From the NCBI RefSeq assembly GCF_019925205.1, contig NC_083560.1, forward strand, positions 60,773,266-60,837,265: a stretch of 64,000 nucleotides of DNA, written 5' to 3'. The stretch comes from Metopolophium dirhodum (lineage: Eukaryota > Arthropoda > Insecta > Hemiptera > Aphididae). Shown here piece by piece: positions 47,522 to 57,836 of the stretch. The notes beneath the pieces were generated by a model. The model was not told the DNA's origin, made no database searches, and saw only the letters and a list, made by a program, of their open reading frames with translations. Within the stretch, counting starts at the first letter, position 1. Each line of letters starts with the position of its first letter. The translations under genes were made by a program, and so were the position numbers.

Positions 47522-47840
47522 CTTATACTTTTATATAGGTAATTGTGAACAATTTTGAAATGTAAAATGTGAAAATAATATGAACGCACACGCGGTTTAT
47601 ATCGGACTAACTGTAAATATCACGATTCACGACATTGCTGTTTAATATTGTTCGATGTCTTACTTACAATAAATTGATAATTTTCAATAATAGATTAGAC
47701 GTAATCGGAGATCGATTATGACAATTATTGAGACGATATGTGACACGCGTCGGATGTGTCGGTACGTATTATTGTACATCCTATGCGATATCACTAAATT
47801 TATTTGCTGGTAAATTCCAACTGCTATTAAAGTTTAAAGT

Positions 47841-48017
47841 GTGGCGCAAATTACATATTCCATTTCGTTTTCTTTCGTGGCGCAAAATACCAAAATTAAT
47901 TAGTATATGTGGCGCAAAATACATGTTATATTTTTATATTTTGGCGCAAATTACATACGTACTTAAATGTACTTATTCGTGGCGCAAATTACAAGTAATA
48001 AAAGTGGCGCAAAATAC
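47841..48017. repeat. MULE right subterminal repeat array
   Basis: Six copies of GTGGCGCAAAWTAC at 47841, 47877, 47909, 47941, 47979 and 48004, opposite in orientation to the left array. Spacing is 25-38 bases. Likely transposase-binding sites, by analogy with other DNA transposons. Confidence 0.8.
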
Positions 48018-48033
48018 CATCTCCCGTGGCCAC

Positions 48034-49300
48034 CGCCGTCGCGGTCGATCAGTACCTAGGTACCGTATACACTGCGCGATTATTACGATTATATAGGATT
48101 ATACAAATCATATATGCATTATAGTCGTGTGGGTCTGGGTATTAATAAAATCACTGTTTCAACACATAAAGTAATTTTGAAAGACCAACTATCAAATTAG
48201 TCTCCCGATATTCTACAGAGAACTGGCAATTTAAATTAATATAACTATTATCATAACTATTTATTATTAAAATAGAATGTCACATTTTTTCAAACGCAAG
48301 ATCTCATGAACTGCCCTTCCGATTTACTTGAAATTTGGCATACATTATATTCATATGGGTCTTAAGAAGGTTAGTATCAACATGATAATCACCCTGCCTG
48401 TATCCTAAATACAAGGATATTTTCCAGAATCACCAACTAATGACCACGGCAACACAATATTTATATTTTTTTTCATATAATCATAGAAACACGTGTGTCC
48501 TGAAGGGCAACAGTGACGGATTATTTTTCGTACCCTCTGTAAAGAAGTTTCACTTCAATATATTAAAAAGGCCAATTTCAGTAATTAAAGAAAACCAATA
48601 AACATAAAAAATATTAAAATATTAATCAATTAATCAAAATAAACGGATATTGAAAAACAGTGAACAAGTGACGTGCAACCACCCTAGTTGGTACCTAAAT
48701 ACGGGGCAGACTACACATATTATCTTCATTATATTCAAAGAGTCACCTCTACGTACCTTTTCTATGTATGTGTATAACAGAGATTGTTTTTAGAGAGTAA
48801 GTAGTTTAAACTACGTTAAAAAATATACCAAGAGCTAAGTCCAATCCGTGATTTGTGGTTGCCTATCTAGATGAAATTATTTCACAAAGCTAAGTACACT
48901 GACACCGATTTGTCCGTGAACTGAGGTACCTAGTACAGGTACTGGTAAAACTGAGATACACTGAAACGGATGATATTTATACTATATAGGATTTGCCAGA
49001 AAACAAAAACTACACAGGGTGGAACCGAGATATTCAGCTAGTATACATTTATATACAATAGCGGAATTCAGTAAGAAGTCTGCACACGTGCAGAACGTAT
49101 ATATTACATACATACTTGGAGTACCGAGGAATTTGCTGTGGTGGTATTAAAATGTGCACCCCAGTATGATCACGCAGTAAATGCGCTATACAGTAGATCT
49201 ACATAATCATTAATCATATTTTCTAAAGAGAGTCAATGGACTCAGGTTTACGGAGCTATACCAGGACTTACAGTCACCGACATAAATTTATAATTTGGGG
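48034..49300. other. Non-coding stretch before the gypsy fossil
   Basis: No gene recognised. Composition becomes less AT-rich after about 48650 and may include decayed 5' or LTR sequence of the retrotransposon that follows; no LTR pair was found. Confidence 0.35.
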
Positions 49301-49950
49301 GGGAAATTTCAAGTGTCTATTGTTATTTATTTTGGAATGACAACAAACTATCAAAATTTCATTAATTTACCAGAAGATGCGTTGATGATGCGTGACGAAT
49401 TTAGAATTCATGCACGTACTCAGCGACTTAAACCGTTCAGAAAATTATGAAATTGCCTATGTTATATTATCGGATAAGGTGAGAGTGAGCAACGACGATC
49501 TTCGGGATTAGGATGCAGGGTATGTGGTAGTTATGATCACTGGCAAGCTACATATCTGAAAAGAAATTCGTAGTCGGGAAACGCAAAATTGATAGGTGGA
49601 ACCATCGGGCCCCGGCCGGCCTAGAGGTGACCGGTGAAAAAATCACGAGTCGTCCGAAGAGTGATACGCAACAGAGTTCTACCCGGGCAGTTAGAAACAT
49701 TCCGGTACTGAACAACAAATTACAAGAACGGCCAGGGAGAAACAGGCCTTCGGAGCTTTACGGATCAGTGACTATGGAGAAGGTCTGAATCAGGCAACAG
49801 GAGTTCTGAGCTGGAGAAATCCGATAAGAATGAAAATCCTCTGGAGAAAAACTTTGGTCACCCGAAAATAACCTACAGAGTGAGGAGTTGTCCGGAAAAA
49901 ACATCGATCCTCCGGAGAAACACCAGAGAAAATGCCGATGCCACCCGAGA
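49301..49950 (+). pseudogene. Probable gag relic of a Ty3/gypsy retrotransposon
   Basis: A degenerate CCHC zinc knuckle is visible at 49514-49555 (C-R-V-C-G-S-Y-D-H-W-Q-A-T and then Tyr where the last Cys should be). Downstream the sequence has repeated ccggagaaa words and no long open frame. Placed as gag because a gypsy-type RT follows on the same strand. Confidence 0.45.
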
Positions 49951-50899
49951 AAATTAATTTAAATCAACGTTGCGGTAAAGGAACCACAGTTCGTGACAAT
50001 GGACCGGGTTACTTTTAGAATGACGAAAAGGTAGTCTGACCACCTGGACAACATGTCTGGGAAATTAATTAGGATTGAAAATTTTCCGGACAAAAATGAT
50101 AATCTCACCGAGGTGAGTTATCTTTCCGATAAAAATGTCGTGGATAGCTTTTCAAATGATGTAGAACAAGATAAGTTAACAAAGTAGTTGTTAATTTGCC
50201 CGGCCATACCCAAAGATTTTTCCGAGGCGTTTATTCCTTATTCACGAGAAAAGTGCGAGAGAATAAACTCAAATATGGACTCAAAGCTTGAATTATGAGA
50301 ATGCTTTTTGGATCTGTGGACCGAAGCGAGTCTCCAGTCATTGCAACGGTGTCAACGGGTAAAACGAAAGTATCGGATGTTCCATTGACTCAGGGCATTA
50401 GTAGTGCTACTGGACTTCCAAGTGGCGAGGACATACGTCAAACCATGTTGGACAAATAATTTTGGCACGAGTTTAATCGAAGAACCGGAGGTTGTCCGAA
50501 TGTTGGACGGTTAAACCCGAGAAGTTACGGAGTTTTCCATACTTTGGGCCATATATAGTGGATCTGGAGGTTTCCTGGATTTCCTCGTCGGGCTTTAAGT
50601 CGCTTGGGACTATACTGGTTACATAATCCATTTGGGAAATGAAAGACGTGTTTCTATGAGTTTGAGAAATCCAGTAACTCCAGTCATTGTAGTAGTACAC
50701 TTCAACCGCAGGTTTACCCGAACGAGAGTTTGGTACCGGTATGCAGGTTCGTGGGTCAAACAAGCTCTATGCCAATATCTGGAGGTTTTCTTCGGAGAGG
50801 CAGGTAGGTAGAACATGGCTGATAATGCAACAAATCCATTTCAAGGTTTCCAGTGGCTCTTAACGCTTAAGGATACTCACGAGAGAAAAATTAGGTAAT

Positions 50900-52140
50900 T
50901 ACCGAAATAGTATAAGACATGGAGGAACAGGGTTTTGTTGAACCTAGTATATCCCCAAAGGCTGCATCGTTTAGTACTTGTGATGAAAAAGAATGGCTCA
51001 CACAGGTTTTGCAATACTATCACTGTCCTAACATGCAGTTGAAATCGGACGCTCTCCCAATGTCAGACCTTCATGACATGGTCTGAGAAATGGGAGGATT
51101 GAAGATTTACACCACCGTGGATTTGAAATCAAGATATTGGCTGGTGGGTTTTTCCACAGAAACACGTCAACTGACGACATTTAGGACCTGAAAAGGATTA
51201 TTTCAGTTCAGAGTAATGCCCTTCGAACTTAAAAACCTCCTTGCCACATTCTATCGATTTATTTGTATGTTATTATGGTATACCTACTCAGATAGTCTCG
51301 TTCAACTTTTAAAGTGGTTTACCACTTACAGAGAGTCTTGGAGCGACACTAGTCTTATGGTCTAACGAACCAACCGAAAAAATGTACATTCGGTGTTGCA
51401 CAAATCAAATTTCTAAGATATGTATGGACGGTAAGGGAATATACTGGGAACCAGATAAACTGATGGCGATTCAGGAACTACCGGTTCTGAAAAAGAAATA
51501 GGACGTGTTGCGGATGTTAGGCGTTTGTGGTTGTTTCAACCAATTCGTGTCACACTACGCTAAGATCATAGCACCACTAACGAGTCTGTTGGCCATAAAG
51601 ACCAGATGGCGTTGGTCACAAATGAGCAAGAGGCGTTCCTGATGCTGAAACAGTCTTTGGTGTTAACACCACGGCTCTGTCCTCCTCTTCCAGGTAAGCC
51701 ATTCAATCTACATACAGCCAAAGCGAAGTTAGTGCCACACTAACTTCCAGTGGAGGGAGAGGGGCAAAAGGAAAATAATCTCCATTCAGCTCAAGGAAGA
51801 TACTCGGCAGTTGAATAGCTATACTATGGGTGGTTGACCAGTTCAGGCTGTGTCTCGAGTCTGGTAAGTTTATGCTATTTACAGGTAACGTGGTATTCTG
51901 GTGGTTACAGCAAGCTCGCTGCACCAACAACAAAATAACGTGACTAAACTAACAACTCGGGGCTTTTGATTTTGAAATGTGTCTATGTGCCTAATGTTTC
52001 GAAATGTGACATGTACCCTGAGTAGAAAATAAAGCACCCGGTGGTCTACCACTTTGTCTGGTGGGACCGAATACCGTAGTTCATGAGTCATTTGAGAACA
52101 ATATCTACGATCCTCTGGTGCTTCGGCGCAGACTAAGGAT
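50900..52140 (+). pseudogene. Decayed Ty3/gypsy pol: reverse transcriptase and RNase H region
   Basis: In one frame (codon at 51111) TTVDLKSRYW, then after in-frame stops KGLFQFRVMPFELKN and ATFYR match gypsy RT blocks. Further on, GVCGCFNQFV and IIAPLTSLL match the RT-RNase H connection, and remnants continue to about 52140. Many stops and frame changes (for example TGA at 51084), and the catalytic YxDD is degraded. No integrase or LTR identified. Long dead. Confidence 0.8.
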
Positions 52141-52148
52141 CATCCAGT

Positions 52149-52442
52149 CCCACACAGTGTAAAAATATTTCCTAACTATGGTAAAAATATTTTTAGGAAA
52201 ATAATATAGTTGTCAAAATATTTTTAAAAGTTGCGTAAATATTTAGGAAATATTTTAGTTATATTCTTTATCCAAGAATTTCATATTTTTGAAAATATTT
52301 TATAAAAAACATTATAACGAAATTTTATAAAAATATTAAGTCAACATTTTTATACAATCATAAAGTACAATTTTTTTTTATCATGAGAAGAAAATATTTA
52401 TAAAATATTATTAGTCAAATATTCATTATTAAAATGCTGTGG
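52149..52442. mobile_element. MITE with CCCACACAG ends (copy 2)
   Basis: Inverse-oriented relative of 34668-35037: same aaaatattttta, aattttataaaaatatt and ttgtcaaaatatttt words and ends CCCACACAG... / ...ATGCTGTGGGG. It lies at the end of the gypsy fossil. Confidence 0.6.
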
Positions 52443-52950
52443 GGATGTGGAGCACTCAGCCGGAGAAGAACGACAGAAATGTCACATTAAAAGATGTCTG
52501 AGAGTGGCAACAGAACGACCCCAACATATACGGGAGACAGTTGCTAAACTCTCCGGGAACTGCACATGTTTGGTGGTCTTCGGAAGTTGTATGTTATCCA
52601 GTGTAAGATGATGCACCCACCATCCTCAGTCCAACACAAATGGTAAAGAGGGGTTAGACTCCCGGATGCAAATGCCAAGTTCCTGCAATAAAGATTTTAT
52701 GACCAAAAAGCAGCGAATGAACTTTTCCTAAAATATGCAAAGTCAAACTTTGTGTATTTAGTTAAATTAATATATGTGGAGGAAAATGTGGTATTTCCAG
52801 GGAATTTAAAATCTCCATAGGGTAGTGTATTGCAGGTATCATTCTTCAATTATTTATTGAATCATACCTATGTTCCAATAGACCAATAAAATGATTTCAT
52901 TAATTTATAGTATTTATTACTATAATCATGTAAAAATAGGGTGGGAAAAC
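52443..52950. other. Unassigned, partly GC-richer stretch
   Basis: 52443-52700 may be further retrotransposon debris; no domain recognised. The words tatgttccaatagac near 52868 recur near 55212 on the other side of the inserted U1 repeat. Confidence 0.35.
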
Positions 52951-54069
52951 GGGTGTTAAATTTGAATTCAATGATATAATATCATTGTATAAGAAAAACG
53001 ATTCTGAGCGAAGACGGTCAGTCAGCCTATATAAGTATATTTAATGATTTTATTGTGAATAAAGTAATTTATATATAATCTATTTACGTGGAACCTTGTT
53101 TTAAATTTTCAATCCTTAGATATAAAAGTTGAACATTTTATAAATTTTTAACAACAAAATAATTATTAAATTTCAAATTTAATAAATTGTGTCAAATTTT
53201 GAATATTAAATGCTTATAAAAAAAAATTGTAACTATGTATTTTTAATATTTTTCAACTGCTATTGTAACAATATATCAGGAGCCTCGTATTACATTTTCA
53301 CGCATTTTTAAATAAAATTTTATTGACATTTTTAGAAAAAAAAAACTAAACAAATTGAAAATTGACAATGACAGTTTAAAAAGACTCAAAATATTTTCAA
53401 AATTGTATGATAATATGATGTATAGAAAATGAAAATATAAATATTTAGTGAAATTTTCATGTATCTACAATTATTTGTTTTTAAATTACAACAAAATAAC
53501 AAAATCACTACATGAGAAATTGAGTGTATCCCGTATCCAATGTGTATCCAATATTGTGAAAATATGAACGCTCATTAAAATTTAATTTAATTGCTTGTTG
53601 CCATTTTTTTTTTGATTAAAGTAGACAAGCCTATGAGGAATCTTGTATTACATTTTCAAATCTTAGATTCAAATAGAAAAATGTTTATACATTTCTAACT
53701 CAATAAAATTTGCACATTTTCGTGAATTTTACGTATTTTGTAAAAATTTGAACTTTAAATGCTTATAAATAAAAATTGTGATCATGCATTTTAAATATTT
53801 TTTATGTGTCTTTGAAACAATATATTAGGAACTTTCTATTAAATATTCAAGCTTTTTTACCCAATAAATAAAATTATATTGATATTTATAGAATAAAAAA
53901 CTAAAAATATTGGAAACTGAAAATGTCCGTATACAGAAGAAAATGCTAATATAAACACATTTAGTCAAAAGTTCATGTATCTATGGTCATTTGTTTTAGA
54001 GTTACAAAAAAAATCGAAATCGATTTTGCTTAAAAATTTCCTTATATTTCCTTTTTTCTTAATATTTCT

Positions 54070-54343
54070 TAGGTCCATTTCCTCGGCCTCCCTTCTTGAG
54101 AAATCCAGAAATCCAACCACGCCAATCGTTTGTTCTCTGTTTGTGCCGTTTGTGCCTGGTGGTCTCACGTTTGTGCCCCCCTTCCAACCAGAGTTATACC
54201 GAGGAGAGCCAACGAAATGGGAGCCCCTCACTTGAAAAATTCTGGGGCACAAACGTGGGACCACCGGGCACAAATGGCACAAACGATTGGCGTGGTCGGA
54301 TTTCTGAATTTCTCAAGAAGGGGGGGCCGAGGAAATGGACCTA
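54070..54343. mobile_element. Palindromic MITE inserted in U1
   Basis: 274 bp with 7-bp duplication tatttct on both sides. Ends TAGGTCCATTTCCTCGGCC and (complement) TAGGTCCATTTCCTCGGCC, with long inverted arms including CCACGCCAATCGTTTGT and ACGTTTGTGCCCC. GC-rich relative to surroundings. Open frames here are by-products of the palindrome. Confidence 0.75.
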
Positions 54344-54455
54344 TATTTCTTTTGTTTTTCACGGCGCTTTTGTAAACTATTGGAAAATATTTTACTTTTG
54401 AATTCCCAAAGTACCAACTAGATTCTCTTTCCTATCAGAAAATATACTTTTGAAG

Positions 54456-55042
54456 AAAAACTAAGACGTCGCGGGACGCCTGGCAGATGTAAAACATCAA
54501 ACATTTTCTTTTGGTATTGATGTTGAAAATTGAAACGCTACAGTACACGGGTAGTCGACATCTAACATTGCCCTGGTCGCCGGTGTTGACTACTCGTCCA
54601 CAAATATAGTGTTCACTTTGATGGTTCTTTATTTTGATTGGCGATGAGATAACATTTTCAAATATATTATAGGCGATCAGGTACTGTCTCAAGAATTTAA
54701 TGAAATAGTTGGTTTTTATTTTTGTTTATTTTTAGTGTGTATATTTGCAATACACATTGGCAACCAATAATAATCCCGTGCACTTCATTGCTAGGCAACC
54801 AATAGTTATTATTAGAATAGCTTCAAAACCCATGGCAACCAAAGGACACACACATAGGCAGGCAAACATTCTATCTCCTTCCGAGGTTGGGTGCTATGGT
54901 AATATGGACATACATTCATTTTTATATACATAGATTTCCGATGGAATTTTTCGTAATCGTTGCAATGGTAATAAGGAAACACATGCGTCGCCACGCCACA
55001 GTCGGCCTCACTCCCATACCGCGCAATTAGATGTTTTACATC
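54456..55042. mobile_element. Second insert in U1, unclassified
   Basis: U1 sequence breaks at gaagaaaa and resumes at aaaatccaagcactttt. The insert has gatgtaaaacatc near the left end and gatgttttacatc at the right end, an inverted pair, and several ggcaacca/tggtaat words inside (54763-54970). Ends and duplication are not sharp. Confidence 0.5.
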
Positions 55043-55313
55043 AAAATCCAAGCACTTTTACTCTCCTGAAAGATGACAATACAAACACAAAAAAAAATTT
55101 AAAAAAAAAAAACAATGGTAAAATCAATACATTTATCGCTCCGCTCAGAATCTAAAATGTATTACAACTGACCCTCAAGAAGTTCTGAAATTATTGACTT
55201 GGAATCACAATATGTTCCAATAGACGAATGGAAGTATTTCATAAATTAATATAACGACGTAAAAAAATTTGAACTTTTAACCATATCAATTACAGTTAAC
55301 TGGGAGTCCTAAG

Positions 55314-56659
55314 AAGTGGTGGTTTCGGTAGTATTTTTTTGGTGAAGTGACATATGTATCAATTAGAGATGTTCTGGGTAGATTTTTTACAAACAAACCG
55401 TGTACCGAGTATTGGCCAAATAACAATGTCTGTTAAAACCAAGTCCAAGATACTAATCGAGTATTAAATTGTGTTAAAACCTAGTCTCAAGTACTGGTCG
55501 AGTAATAATTTTTGTTAAAACCTAGTATCGGGTACTGCAGGTCCAGTAATAAATCACATAAATTGACAATATTATTATTTACTATCGATGATGCTGTGCG
55601 TGTTAACTCTATTTTTAAATTGTTATCGGTAAACGTAACAGATGATTATTATTTATAACTATAACAATAATAAATAAATCTTAGAAATATTATATTTCTA
55701 TTTTCTACTACATCTCGATGATGCTATATAATATTATAAATTTATAAAATATTTTCGTTTAGTCGATTGCAGAAACATTTTTTTTTTATTAAATTTATCA
55801 GTAAGCCGGGTACTGTTCAAGTCAACACCCCGGGTAACGAGTATTGGTCTGGTACTGAATATGATATCGGGTACCCGGTTTGGACTCGTTGGATGGGTAC
55901 CCAGAACACCTCTTGTATCAATCCCCCTCTCTATAACAAAAATCTATCAGTAGCCAGAGTAATTAATGTTTAATAAAAAGCACGGCAGCACGCGTAGATA
56001 AACCAATTTAATCGAACCAATAGAAGCAGCGATTCGAACAGGACAGAAATATAAATCAATACTACAACGGTTTAATTAGGGCTGTCCCGGCTGTAACAAA
56101 TAACAACTTATTATGTGTTTTGATGTTGAACTGCGGGCTGACCATAATACCAGTATACCGCATCTATTTTTAGTAAACATAGTCGATGAAAATCGAGCCT
56201 CACAATAATCATTGAGCTTGAACAATTCTACTTATTTAACAATCGCATGTATTCGCGAACATATTGCGTTTGAAAGTACAAACTCAGAGGCGACGTTAGA
56301 CGGTGCTCACTGCTTATCTGACGTCATCGGAAAATTGCTGCTGGCTAAAATACCAGCGTTAGTTTACGTAATCATTATTTCGTGCACTTCTTATCAATTT
56401 ATCGTTTATATTTATCGTATTAAACACGAAATTAATAAATAATATATAATATAATAAATTAATAAATGATAATACATAATTCACATTATTAAACTTCGTA
56501 AAGAAGAATTTTTTCTCAAATAAAACCATAAATACGTTAAAAATTATCATCGAAATATGTGCTATCGGTGAGCTAAGAAATATACTTATTGAGTATTATT
56601 TGTTTCAACATTTTAGGTGAAGCGCCGCCTCACTTGCCTTATATCCAAAACCACCACTG
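55314..56659. mobile_element. hAT-type non-autonomous element, 1.35 kb
   Basis: Exact 8-bp duplication gtcctaag at 55306-55313 and 56660-56667. Ends AAGTGGTGGTTTCGG and (complement) CAGTGGTGGTTTTGG. It contains a degenerate tandem repeat (55390-55556) and gtaccc/gtactg-rich stretches. No transposase; a 76-codon open frame at 56212 has no known relative. Confidence 0.8.
55390..55556. repeat. Degenerate ~41-bp tandem repeat
   Basis: Three to four units sharing tgttaaaacc-agtc---agtact--tcgagtaataaat. Diverged, inside the element at 55314-56659. Confidence 0.6.
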
Positions 56660-56667
56660 GTCCTAAG

Positions 56668-57339
56668 TCTCTAAAAATGGGAAAGAAAACGTTCAAGTTC
56701 ATAATTTGCATAAATAATATATTCATAAATATTTTATATTTTATTAGTTTGCACAATTTATGAATTAAACATATATCATTTAAAAATTAAGGGGCCATGT
56801 AATTTTGGCTAATTGATACTTTATTTTGGGTCATTCGCCCAAATTAGAGCCGCCAATTTCATGAAGTACCACTGTACAGTGGCCGGTTCCTTGTGACTTT
56901 GGACTATTATTATATTATTTTCACGTCTTGGTCGATAACGCAAGCCAAGCGTCATACCTCATATAGCGAGCCACAGCCCACAAATATATATAAACAACTA
57001 TTTATCGCAATATTCGTGATAGGCATAGTATAAGCAAGATAGAAGCAAGATTTTAAGGAATATTATTTCTTATACTACGGTGATAGGTGATAGTTGATGA
57101 AGTAAACTATGGGCTTTATCATAGAATATTCCAGTAATTATACGCTATTGCCTATAAACAACTAAAATATTCATATTTTATATTTTATACAATATATTAT
57201 TAGGTTCATAATATTATATTATTGTATTCTATACAATATAATATATTATAAACGTTCGTAATAATTGGTGATGCTCTAATTCCCACAAGTAGTTATTGGA
57301 ATATAGCGGTTTTATTTTGCTGAAAGCCGAAAGCTCACA
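56668..57339. other. Intergenic AT-rich stretch upstream of DDB1-like
   Basis: No gene or bounded element recognised. Confidence 0.45.
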
Positions 57340-57772
57340 TTTACCGTAGGCCGGTCACACGCTCACACTGTTAGCAATCGATAATGCGTCCCGAATCCAC
57401 ACGGCGGCCCTGTCGTTCCTCCCGGCCTATCGCCTGCTGACCGTAGTCATATGAGTCATTGTCCGCTATCTGGTGCAGTCGAGTTGACGCTGTCCGTCCT
57501 TTTCCTGTGTGTATTTTAATTTTATTTGCTCTGATCGTCGGCTGTAAGGAAGACGTACTCTGGACTTTGTGATACTGATTACGGAAATATTAATAATAGC
57601 ATCTGGTACCTACTTCATGATCTGGTTTATGATCGCATGGTACGATGTGCCTGTACTATACCTATTCTAAATATTGTAATATTATATTGATATTTGCATT
57701 TTAGGCAAGACGAGTCCATATTATAAAGTATAATAGTAGCAGTTGTGAACCTACACTGAAACCAGAACCATA
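57340..57772 (+). promoter_or_regulatory. DDB1: Putative promoter and 5' UTR of the DDB1-like gene
   Basis: Stretch clearly richer in G+C than its surroundings (about 57340-57500), just upstream of the first exon. It contains AATCGATA (57377-57384), one base off the DREF-type element TATCGATA known from insect housekeeping promoters. No TATA box is obvious. The assignment rests on position and composition. Confidence 0.4.
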
Positions 57773-57836
57773 ATGAATTCCCAGTTCTACACGACCACGG
57801 TAATCAAGGCTACTGCCCCCAGTTTCAGCGAATCAG
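57773..57836 (+). CDS. DDB1: DDB1-like exon 1
   Basis: ATG in the context ccataATGaat. It codes 21 residues (MNSQFYTTTVIKATAPSFSE and Ser) plus one base at donor GTACCT, matching the N-terminal strand before the G-x-F of DDB1. The next exon is 3.7 kb away and rejoins in the right phase as GFFISPV. Confidence 0.8.

Larger units (their letters stand above)
45583..48025 (-). mobile_element. Mutator-like (MULE) transposon with subterminal repeats
   Basis: 2443 bp, including a later SINE, flanked by GTGGCCAC at 45575-45582 and 48026-48033 (8 bp; the word is palindromic, so it could partly belong to the ends). Ends GGGCGTATGTAATGTGCGCC and (complement) GGGAGATGGTATTTTGCGCC. Both flanks carry tandem inward-facing copies of a 14-bp word, GTGGCGCAAATTAC or GTGGCGCAAAATAC: six on the right (47841-48017) and four on the left (45591-45701). 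It encodes a FLYWCH/MULE transposase with one frame break. Confidence 0.85.
52951..55158 (+). repeat. Unclassified repeat family (U1), copy with two secondary insertions
   Basis: Starts at gggtgttaaatttgaattca, near-palindrome, GATTCTGAGCGAAGACGG, body, and tail CCGCTCAGAATCTAAAAT. Extra length comes from a foldback at 54070-54343 and an insert at about 54456-55042. The outer head (ctgctgtacagtagg) is missing. Confidence 0.8.

Noticed and set aside
47841..48017. Regularly spaced short repeats, considered as CRISPR-like
   Set aside because: Eukaryotic context, repeats too short and part of MULE ends with an inverted partner array.
47728..48096. 122-codon plus-strand open frame at the right end of the MULE
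   Set aside because: It is translation of the repeated GTGGCGCAAATTAC array (recurring WRK-like peptides), not a gene.
50473..50816. Minus-strand open frames of 65-96 codons
   Set aside because: Lie opposite the decayed gypsy region with no similarity of their own.
53965..54401. Cluster of overlapping open frames on both strands
   Set aside because: By-product of a GC-rich palindrome (MITE 54070-54343).
56212..56442. 76-codon open frame
   Set aside because: No recognisable family; inside a non-autonomous element.
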